Shown here: piece by piece, positions 57,742-64,000 of the stretch | Layout: the number at the start of each line of letters is the position of its first letter | Position numbering within the stretch: the first letter of the stretch is position 1 | Source: Chloroflexota bacterium | GTDB taxonomy: Bacteria; Chloroflexota; Anaerolineae; Promineifilales; Promineifilaceae | Length of the DNA stretch: 64,000 bases | NCBI GenBank assembly: GCA_013112725.1 | Contig: JABFFZ010000005.1 | Location: 55,217-119,216, forward strand | Reading direction: 5' to 3' | Translations under genes and position numbers: made by a program | Notes under the pieces: generated by a model | The model's database searches: none | What the model was told of the DNA's origin: nothing | Seen by the model: the letters and a program-made list of their open reading frames with translations, nothing else

Positions 57742-59151
57742 CTACTGTCCATCCCCCGCCGAGGCTGCCGGAATAAAGGTCTGGTATACCAGCGGCGAAT
57801 ACTGGTAAGAGTCAGCCACCATACGGCCGTTCTGCTGCCCCCCTAGCATATACAACCGGGTCTCCACATAAGCCGTGCCGAAGCTGGCCCACGTCCTGGC
57901 ATCGGCCAGTACCGGCGTATTCAGAATCGTCCACTGCTGCCCAACAGGGTCGAATAGTTCGCTGAATGCGGCGGATTCACTGGTTGGTTGTTCACCACCA
58001 ATCACGTATAACTTGTTGAGAACGGTGGCTGCGCCGGCTCTGGATCGTGGCCGCAGCATATCCGGGCAGCTTTGCCATTCGTTGGTTTGGGGGCTGAACT
58101 GCTCACAGACGGCCAGAATGTTTTGCCCATTATAGCCGCCGACGGCGTAAAGAATGCCAAAAAGCGTACCTCCAGCCAGATAAGCGCGGGCAGAGGGCAG
58201 AGGAGGCAATGGTTGCCAACGGTCCTGCACAGGGTCATACCGGTAAGCTGTGTCCAGATAATTTTCACCATCCCAACCACCAAGCAGGTAAAGAAAACTG
58301 CCGTCGGAAAGCGCCAACCCACCGGCTATGGGGTGGGGCAATGATTGGGCGATGCGCCAGGCGTTATTGGTGGGGCTGTATATTTCCAATACGTTGGTGG
58401 GCTGCCCATCAGCCAATCGGCCGCCGGGCACAAAAATTTCGCCAAACAGGCTGGCAGCGGAAGCGTCTGTCACGGCCGTTGGCTTGGCCGCCACTTCTCT
58501 CCAGGCGCCGCTCCGCACCTCCAACGCCAGCACCACTGGTGTTAGACCTCCAGACGTTTCCCCGCCAATGACATAGACATTTGTACCTATTGCTTGCGCC
58601 GCCAGACCGGTACGTGGCAGCGGCAACGGCCGTATCGTTTTCCAGTTCTCGCCCAAATCTACTGACTCATACGGAGGCGGTGTGGGTGGTGTGATCAAGC
58701 CGGTTTGCCGGCTGGCGATCACGGCCACAATTAGCACGACCAGCAGCGCCAGCCCCAACAATGCCAGCGCCCCAGGCCAGCGGCGAGAAGGAGCAGGAGC
58801 AGGGGGGGCAACGGCCGTTTCCGACGCAAACTGTGTTTCATTTTGTCCAGACGACGCCTGTGGCGGTTCGATAATTGTTTCGGCGGTGGGGGAAGTCAGG
58901 CGAACTTCGGCGCCATTGGCCGGCGGGATGTCCACCCCCGGCATGACTACCAATCCTTGTTGCAAAGCCAGCGTGGCCGCCTCAGTGCGCGAGGCGGCGC
59001 CTAGCTTGGTGAAAATGTTGCGCAGATGAACTTTTACCGTGTTCTCACTGATGAAAAGCTCGGCCGCAATGTCCTTGTTTCCGGCCCCTTTTGCCAGGCA
59101 GCGCAACACGTCCAGTTCGCGGTCGCTTAGCGGTTCTCCCAGTTCGGCCAT
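57742..59151 (-). CDS. Membrane-anchored LuxR-type regulator with extracytoplasmic Kelch propeller
   Basis: 469 residues in three parts. Residues 5-65 are a complete GerE/LuxR HTH (LSDRELDVLRCLAKGAGNKD, ISENTVKVHLRNIFTKLGAA). After a linker, one membrane helix (WPGALALLGLALLVVLIVAVI, about 125-145). Residues 170-460 hold about six Kelch blades (NVYVIGGETSGG, FLYLLGGWDGENYLDTAYRYDP, ILYAVGGYNGQNILAVCEQF, KLYVIGGEQPTSES). The topology, DNA-binding head inside and sensor outside, resembles CadC/ToxR, but with a LuxR HTH and a Kelch sensor. No receiver domain, so it would be a one-component system. Ligand and targets unknown. Confidence 0.85.
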   Translation of the reverse strand: MAELGEPLSDRELDVLRCLAKGAGNKDIAAELFISENTVKVHLRNIFTKLGAASRTEAATLALQQGLVVMPGVDIPPANGAEVRLTSPTAETIIEPPQASSGQNETQFASETAVAPPAPAPSRRWPGALALLGLALLVVLIVAVIASRQTGLITPPTPPPYESVDLGENWKTIRPLPLPRTGLAAQAIGTNVYVIGGETSGGLTPVVLALEVRSGAWREVAAKPTAVTDASAASLFGEIFVPGGRLADGQPTNVLEIYSPTNNAWRIAQSLPHPIAGGLALSDGSFLYLLGGWDGENYLDTAYRYDPVQDRWQPLPPLPSARAYLAGGTLFGILYAVGGYNGQNILAVCEQFSPQTNEWQSCPDMLRPRSRAGAATVLNKLYVIGGEQPTSESAAFSELFDPVGQQWTILNTPVLADARTWASFGTAYVETRLYMLGGQQNGRMVADSYQYSPLVYQTFIPAASAGDGQ

Positions 59152-59156
59152 AAAAA

Positions 59157-59228
59157 GTAATCGGGTAATTGGGTAATTGGGTAATTGAAGGTGTTAATTA
59201 CGCCATTACCCCATTACGCAATTACCTC
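59157..59228. repeat. TAATTGGGTAATTGGG inverted repeat (family III)
   Basis: Tandem TAATTGGG units with a complementary TTACCCCATTACGCAATTACC half in the gap between two minus-strand genes. Confidence 0.7.
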
Positions 59229-59235
59229 CCTTCAT

Positions 59236-60318
59236 TCAAGGAATAATAAATGGCGATTCAATAATCGGCTGCGTGTTGGTCAAGGGCAGCGTGCCGGTAA
59301 TGGGTTCGCTGGGAATGGGGGTTGCCAGCAGGCAGCCAGTACGCGCCGTTTCCAATTTGCCCGCCAACTCTCCGCCGCTCGATAGTCGCCATGCTTCTTC
59401 ATACCATGACTGCGCCGGGCACCAATCTTCCAGATAGGCGTATTGATCGCCGCGCGCCACCAAAATGTTCAGGAGTTTAGCGCAGGCATTGCCATAAAAT
59501 GGGGCCGCCAGACACAAATCACGGAAGTAATAAGCGGCGGCATCCCAATTTACGCCGTAAAATGAAATGCCCTGCGTATATAATTCCGCCCAGGTCTGAT
59601 AATCCCGCATGACCTGGGGCAGGGCGCCCAACCTTTCTGCCAGCGACAGATAATACAATCCCGGCTCAGATTGATTGTTTTCAAACAACATTTGACTGTA
59701 GCCCAGATAAGCGTCAAAAAGCAAACGATCGGTTTCCTCGCGTTCATAGTTGGGGAATTGTTGTTGAAAGGCGGTCAGACCAGAAACCGCTTCCGCCCAC
59801 TCTTTGTTGACGCTTAAACGGCGCAGGCGCTGTAGTTCTTCTTCCGGGCTGCTGATCTGGCCCGGCGTCGGTGATGGTTCAGGGGTGGCGGTTGGCTGTG
59901 GCGGTGTGGGCGTGGCCGGAGATTCGGCCGGTTGGCTTTGGGCTGCTAATGCCTGCGAGGCTTCTGCTTGCAGCCGCAGGGCCTCACGGTTTTGCGGCTG
60001 GCGAGCCAATACCCATTCCAGGCGGCGCAGCGCCAGGGCATAATTGCCCTGGCCAATGTTTTCGGCAGCCAATGTTGTCTGGCGTTCCAGGTTAGCTAAG
60101 AATTCCGATTGTTGGCGGGTGGTCAGCTGGCGTTGGCCGCTCTGGTAGCCCAGGTATCCCACCAGCAGCAGCCAGGCCATGACCACGGAAAGGATGATCA
60201 GGCCAATGCCCACCAGACGGGCGGTGCGGTGCGGGGCAACGGCTGTTTCCGTGAATGTGATATCTTCAGATACGGCCATTTCCGGTGGTTCTTCTGCCGA
60301 GGGCGTTACTTCACTCAT
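59236..60318 (-). CDS. Membrane protein with TPR-like helical exported domain
   Basis: 360 residues from ATG 60318. About 35 cytosolic acidic residues, one membrane helix (LVGIGLIILSVVMAWLLLVGY), then helical repeats (LAAENIGQGNYALALRRLEW VLARQP type, and later LFDAYLGYSQMLFENNQSEP), separated by a Pro/Thr-rich linker (ATPTPPQPTATPEPSPTPG). TPR-like repeats suggest a scaffold. Conserved Cys at four places in the last 120 residues. It lies upstream of the LuxR-Kelch gene on the same strand and may be part of its pathway; function unknown. Confidence 0.65.
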   Translation of the reverse strand: MSEVTPSAEEPPEMAVSEDITFTETAVAPHRTARLVGIGLIILSVVMAWLLLVGYLGYQSGQRQLTTRQQSEFLANLERQTTLAAENIGQGNYALALRRLEWVLARQPQNREALRLQAEASQALAAQSQPAESPATPTPPQPTATPEPSPTPGQISSPEEELQRLRRLSVNKEWAEAVSGLTAFQQQFPNYEREETDRLLFDAYLGYSQMLFENNQSEPGLYYLSLAERLGALPQVMRDYQTWAELYTQGISFYGVNWDAAAYYFRDLCLAAPFYGNACAKLLNILVARGDQYAYLEDWCPAQSWYEEAWRLSSGGELAGKLETARTGCLLATPIPSEPITGTLPLTNTQPIIESPFIIP

Positions 60319-60362
60319 AGTGGTAATCGGTAATCGGTGAACCGTAATCAGGTTATGGGTTA
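60318..60362. repeat. GGTAATCGGTAATCGG repeat (family IV)
   Basis: Tandem GTAATCGG units followed by the inverted GGTTATGGGTTACG between two minus-strand genes. Confidence 0.5.
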
Positions 60363-60385
60363 CGAACAGCGAGTACAAGTATATC

Positions 60386-61492
60386 TCATTGTGCCAGGAT
60401 GTCTCGGTAGACAACCACCGTTTGGGTGGCGATTTGCTGTTGGGTGTAATACTGCAAGACTCGTTCACGGCCGTGCCGCCCCAGGCTGTCTCGCCGTTCC
60501 CTTTGGGTCATCAACGTCATCAACTGTTCGCGCAGCCCGGCACTATCCTCTTCCTCAAAGACCAGACCGGCGCCGCCAATGACATGAGGAATTTCACCAC
60601 TGTTGGCGCCGATCACGGCCGTTTCACAGGCCATCGCCTCAATCAATACCCGGCCAAACTGCTCCTTCCAATTGGGCATGGTGCGCGATGACAGGACTAA
60701 CACATCCAACTGCTGTAAATAAGCAGGCATTTGCAGTGAGGCGATAGGGCCATCGAAAAAGACACGGTCGGTAATGCCCAGATCACGCGCCAACTGTTCC
60801 AGCGACGGCCGTGATGGACCATCTCCGGCAATATGCAGCCGCCAGATACCGGGCAGCCCGGCTGCCGCTCGCAGCAGCACATCCACCCCCTTTTCCGGCA
60901 GCAGCCGCCGGTTGGCTGCACCAATGATAAAACCGCGCCCCTCATCTCGCTGCGGCGGTGGGCAAAACAGGTTGGGGTCTACGCCAAACTGGGGGATCAC
61001 CCGATGCGGCCCGGTGTATCCCTTATTACGCCAGACGCAAACCGCTTCCTGATTGCCCATGATGGCAAAATCTACCCCGGCCAACACCTGTTGTTCCAGG
61101 TAACGGAACGGCAGCGGATATTGCTTTTCCAGGTTTTGCCAGGTAAAAAAGAGCGTTTTGGCGCCCACCTGCCGCGCCTCTCGCAGCGCCAGCCAGGTCG
61201 CCAGGTTATAGGGTTCTTCATCAATATGCACAATATCAGGCCGGATTTCCGCCAGTCGTTGTTTCAGTTTGGGGAAATGATAGGTGTGAAACTGTCCATT
61301 GAAACGAATAGGGTCTACCAGCAGCCGGTAGCCCTGGGTATGCGCCCGTTCCAGTTCCACCGGCCCGGCCGGGTCCAGCCATACCGGCGGCACAATCACC
61401 GTTAGCTCTACATCGTCAAATTGGGCTATTTCTTCGAGCTTGCTTTGGTACGCCCCTACCAGGCATGCTTTGGATAACATCAATACTTTCAT
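60386..61492 (-). CDS. Glycosyltransferase family 4 (GT-B fold)
   Basis: 368 residues. N-terminal Rossmann half starts MKVLMLSKACLVGAYQSKLE; DIVHIDEEPYNLATWLALRE is the acceptor-side motif. The donor-side half contains GFIIGAANRRLLPEKGVDVL, LHIAGDGPSRPSL, and the conserved GRVLIEAMACETAVIGANSG ending in the EX7E-like region. It transfers an activated sugar, probably in surface glycan or exopolysaccharide assembly. Divergent from the membrane glycosyltransferase across a family III hairpin. Start 61492, since upstream residues come from the repeat. Confidence 0.88.
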   Translation of the reverse strand: MKVLMLSKACLVGAYQSKLEEIAQFDDVELTVIVPPVWLDPAGPVELERAHTQGYRLLVDPIRFNGQFHTYHFPKLKQRLAEIRPDIVHIDEEPYNLATWLALREARQVGAKTLFFTWQNLEKQYPLPFRYLEQQVLAGVDFAIMGNQEAVCVWRNKGYTGPHRVIPQFGVDPNLFCPPPQRDEGRGFIIGAANRRLLPEKGVDVLLRAAAGLPGIWRLHIAGDGPSRPSLEQLARDLGITDRVFFDGPIASLQMPAYLQQLDVLVLSSRTMPNWKEQFGRVLIEAMACETAVIGANSGEIPHVIGGAGLVFEEEDSAGLREQLMTLMTQRERRDSLGRHGRERVLQYYTQQQIATQTVVVYRDILAQ

Positions 61493-61499
61493 GTTTGTA

Positions 61500-61556
61500 A
61501 TAATTGAGTAATTGGGTAATTGTGCAATTACCCAATTACCCAATTACTCAATTACT
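61500..61556. repeat. TAATTGAGTAATTGGG perfect inverted repeat (family III)
   Basis: GTAATTGAGTAATTGGGTAATTG is mirrored almost perfectly by CAATTACCCAATTACCCAATTACTCAATTAC between divergent genes. It can form a long hairpin or cruciform. Confidence 0.78.
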
Positions 61557-61596
61557 TCCTTGTTGCAGCCCTTCATTTTGCTATACTTGCTCCGCT

Positions 61597-63615
61597 TTGA
61601 CAAACAACAGGCTGTTTATCCATTCCTTTCTTAGCAACGATTCAGGCCCACTCCCGCAGCGTTCCAGGCGTTCGGGGTGGGCTTTGTTGCTATTGGTGGT
61701 TGGTGTGGCCGCGGCGCTGCGTTTCTGGCAGTTAGGGCAAATACCACCCGGCCTGTATCGGGACGAGGCGTTTAATGGGCTGGATGCGCTGCGGGTGCTG
61801 GATGGGGAGTTCGCCATTTTTTTTACGGCCAACAACGGCCGTGAACCCCTCTACATCTATCTTACCACGTTGTTTGTGGGGCTGTTGGGCCGGTCGGTCA
61901 CGGCCGTGCGCCTGGGTGCGGCATTCGTGGGCATACTCACTGTGCTGCCGTTGTTTTTGTTGGCAAGAGATTGGTTTGGCTGGCGGGTGGGGCTGTTTGC
62001 CGCCTGGCTGTGGGCGGTGACGTTGTGGCCGGTACACCTCAGCCACATTGGGCTGCGCATCATCCTGCTGCCATCCTTTCTGGCGCTCACGTTTTGGTTA
62101 GGGACGCTGGCTTACCGGCGGCAAAAATGGTGGTTATGGCTGGCTGCCGGGCTGGTATATGGTCTGGCTTTTTACACCTATCTGGCCGTTCGTTTTACGC
62201 CTGTGTTGTTATTGCTGGTTGGCCTGTTTGTGTGGTGGCGGCATGGCAAAGGGCGGTTATGGCCGGGTATGCTCTGGTTTATGGGCGGCACGGCCGTTGC
62301 CCTGCTCCCCCTCGCCCTCTTTTACGCCACCCATCTGGAGATGCTGTTGGGGCGTTCCGGGCAGGTTTCCATTTTTAACCCGGACATCAACAATGGCGAC
62401 CCCTGGGGGCTGCTGCTGCGGCAGATAGGGTCAGCGTTAGGATTGTTTATCTGGCAGGGGGATACGATTGTGCGGCACAATCCGGCGGCACGGCCGTTGT
62501 TTGATCCCCTCATGTCTGTGCCTTTTCTCATTGGCCTGGTCTGGGGCGTCCGCCGCTGGCGGCAGCCGGCCATGTCTATTACCCTGCTGTGGGTGGGGGT
62601 GATGTTGGGCGTGACCATTCTGGCCGAAGATGCGCCCCATTTTTTGCGGGCAGCGGGCATCCTCCCGGCGGCCTTGTTCATCCCGGCGTGGGGGCTGAAC
62701 TGGTTGTGGGAGTGGCCGAAACTGCCCGCTGTGCTGCGACAGGTGGGCGTGTTGGTTTTGCTGGCGCTGAGTCTGGCGCTGACGGTGCGTGATTATGCCG
62801 CCTATGGCCGTGACCCCCAAACTGCCCTCCTCTTTGAAGCTGCCGCCGTGGCAATGGCCGCGCAACTGAAAGCGGAGGATGGGGCTACGGCCGTGTATCT
62901 GGACAGATGGTTTTGGGACGAAACTACACAAAAGGGGTGGCCCGCCATTCCTTTCCTGGCCGATCTGGATGGTGTTACCTTTTTCCGGCCGGAATCCGGT
63001 CTGCCACTCGCCGCGCCAGGGCAGCCGGTTTCGCTGTACACCTGGCAATTTGGCGACCTCAGCTTTGTGCCGGGCCAGATCACGCCACCGGTGCTGGTGA
63101 CGCTGCATAGTGGCGAACCGGCGCGGGGCGATTTAGAGGAGACCGCTTACCCACTGTATGCCCGTTACCATGCCCGCCCGCTGCCCGCCGACCCGGCAAC
63201 CCTTTGGCCGGAAGCGGTCAATTTTGACAACCAGTTGTGGCTGCGCCGCGGCGCGGCCATTTTCCATGACCCCCAGACGGCGCAGGTGGATTTGTATTGG
63301 GAGGGGAACACGGCCGTCTCTCCCCATCTGACCGTCTTTGTGCAATTGATCGGGCCAGATGGTGTGCTGGCGCAGGTGGATGCACCGCCGGGTGGCAGCG
63401 CGGGGCCGGTGCGCCCCTGGCAGGTGGATTGGTGGCGGCCCGGTGTGGTGCTGCATGAGCGGCGCATGCTGCGCCTGCCGCAGCCGTATGACCCCACCAG
63501 CCAGCGCCTTATTGTGGGGGTGTATGACCCGGTCACGGCCGTGCGCCTGCCCATCTTAGACGAAAATGAGAATCCGGTGGCTGATAGTTGGGAAATAATC
63601 GGAATTCGGAATTGA
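61597..63615 (+). CDS. Polytopic membrane glycosyltransferase (GT39/ArnT-like)
   Basis: About 672 residues from a TTG at 61597; the start is uncertain because no ATG lies near the N-terminus and the frame stays open upstream through a repeat. At least 10 helices. Between helices 1 and 2, RFWQLGQIPPGLYRDEAFNGLDAL carries the acidic DE motif typical of GT-C enzymes. Helices follow, for example WALLLLVVGVAAALRFW and GRSVTAVRLGAAFVGILTVL, and a soluble C-terminal beta domain (about residues 450-672). It would use a lipid-linked sugar outside the membrane. TATACT at 61582-61587 could be its -10. Confidence 0.78.
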   Translation: MTNNRLFIHSFLSNDSGPLPQRSRRSGWALLLLVVGVAAALRFWQLGQIPPGLYRDEAFNGLDALRVLDGEFAIFFTANNGREPLYIYLTTLFVGLLGRSVTAVRLGAAFVGILTVLPLFLLARDWFGWRVGLFAAWLWAVTLWPVHLSHIGLRIILLPSFLALTFWLGTLAYRRQKWWLWLAAGLVYGLAFYTYLAVRFTPVLLLLVGLFVWWRHGKGRLWPGMLWFMGGTAVALLPLALFYATHLEMLLGRSGQVSIFNPDINNGDPWGLLLRQIGSALGLFIWQGDTIVRHNPAARPLFDPLMSVPFLIGLVWGVRRWRQPAMSITLLWVGVMLGVTILAEDAPHFLRAAGILPAALFIPAWGLNWLWEWPKLPAVLRQVGVLVLLALSLALTVRDYAAYGRDPQTALLFEAAAVAMAAQLKAEDGATAVYLDRWFWDETTQKGWPAIPFLADLDGVTFFRPESGLPLAAPGQPVSLYTWQFGDLSFVPGQITPPVLVTLHSGEPARGDLEETAYPLYARYHARPLPADPATLWPEAVNFDNQLWLRRGAAIFHDPQTAQVDLYWEGNTAVSPHLTVFVQLIGPDGVLAQVDAPPGGSAGPVRPWQVDWWRPGVVLHERRMLRLPQPYDPTSQRLIVGVYDPVTAVRLPILDENENPVADSWEIIGIRN

Positions 63616-63687
63616 GCCTTTACCGAATTGGGGTAAAACATGGGGATGATTGGGCGAAGAAGAGATTTTCAACACAGAGGCACTGAG

Positions 63688-63990
63688 ATGCGGAGATTTT
63701 TATTCTCCGCGTTTCTGTGCCTCTGCGTTAAATCTCTGCTGTTTGTCCTGTTATGTTGGCAGCCAGGTGTAGCTCTGGCACAGGTTTTGCCGACGGCGAC
63801 GCCGGATGAGGCGGGTGTCATTTACGCCATTGTGCAGCCGGATGATACGATGTGGGCCATTGCCGGGCGCGCCGGTATTTCTCTGGCGCAGTTGTTGGAA
63901 TGGAACGGCTTGCAGGAGAGCGATTTTATTGTGCCGGGCCAGAAGCTGATTGTGGGCTATGGCGAGCCGCCAACCAACTGGCTCCTATAA
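63688..63990 (+). CDS. Exported LysM-domain protein
   Basis: 100 residues from ATG 63688. A signal peptide (FLFSAFLCLCVKSLLFVLLC) is followed by a short linker and one LysM domain (VIYAIVQPDDTMWAIAGRAG, then LLEWNGLQESDFIVPGQKLIVG), which binds peptidoglycan or chitin-like glycans. The DNA coding the signal peptide is itself a repeat-like palindrome (63668-63735). It ends at 63990 with TAA, so the gene is complete. The alternative start at 63640 adds repeat-derived residues. Confidence 0.82.
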   Translation: MRRFLFSAFLCLCVKSLLFVLLCWQPGVALAQVLPTATPDEAGVIYAIVQPDDTMWAIAGRAGISLAQLLEWNGLQESDFIVPGQKLIVGYGEPPTNWLL

Positions 63991-64000
63991 ACATCTTTCG

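Noticed and set aside
1..64000. tRNA, rRNA or replication origin
   Set aside because: No cloverleaf with invariant tRNA bases, no rRNA-like blocks and no DnaA-box cluster were recognised by eye.

Overview
The window reads as chromosomal DNA of an uncultured-type, fairly high-GC bacterium, most likely a Chloroflexota member (Anaerolineae/Ardenticatenia-like). That placement is an inference. It rests on the protein style (YgfZ, PYROXD2-like oxidases, fused-E1 2-oxoacid dehydrogenase, many threonine/proline-linker extracytoplasmic proteins), on iterated intergenic hairpins, and on an extreme abundance of the palindromic octamer ACGGCCGT (about 120 copies by eye, roughly one per 530 bases). I saw no rRNA, tRNA or CRISPR array.

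Layout. 1-12.8 kb: start of prfC (cut by the edge), a hotdog thioesterase, a PNPOx-like protein, a PHB-depolymerase-type esterase, galactokinase, a PD40 lipoprotein, a complete IS3-family element that cuts a DoxX/MauE-like gene, an orphan molybdopterin subunit of the xanthine dehydrogenase family, an arylamine N-acetyltransferase, a NarL-type two-component pair, a GIY-YIG protein and a frameshifted membrane peptidase. 12.8-18.7 kb: GAF protein, peptide-type substrate-binding protein, secG, then rpsO-pnp.

18.8-28.8 kb is the most unusual part. An OmpR-type regulator and a histidine kinase flank a minus-strand, AT-richer island of secreted-protein genes, including a matrixin-like metalloprotease. 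Three bidirectional promoter modules, each built on 4-5 consecutive 11-bp repeats of TGTCACAGtt type and flanked by outward TATAGT-like -10 boxes, sit upstream of the protease/kinase pair, of the secreted operon, and between a beta-gamma-crystallin/I36-inhibitor-like gene and a glycoside-hydrolase-like gene. This looks like a small regulon controlled by that two-component system. Next to it lie an ECF sigma factor and a DUF4179-like anti-sigma factor.

28.8-43.4 kb: an ABC-2 transporter with a P1 peptidase, a HAD hydrolase, a second ECF sigma/anti-sigma-like pair (the sigma gene has an in-frame TGA at a tryptophan position), two tandem PYROXD2-like oxidoreductases, an orphan HicB, a nitrilase-family protein, a GH4 glycosidase, two tandem small-protein plus nucleotidyltransferase modules and a RidA protein. 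43.4-50.4 kb: E2, fused E1 and E3 of a 2-oxoacid dehydrogenase, YgfZ and a ClbS/DinB protein. 50.6-57.2 kb: a cytochrome c maturation operon (ccmE with CxxxY heme motif, ccmF, ccmH, thioredoxin-like ccmG, a CcmI-position zinc-ribbon protein and a cytochrome c). 57.3-64 kb: an EthD protein, a membrane-anchored LuxR-Kelch regulator, a TPR-like membrane protein, two glycosyltransferases and a LysM protein.

Several genes are broken or odd: two frameshifts (12.4 kb and 20.1 kb), three in-frame TGA codons in two genes (21.7 kb and 34.5 kb), and one IS disruption. Many start codons proposed here are shorter than the longest open frame, because the upstream part is intergenic repeat.
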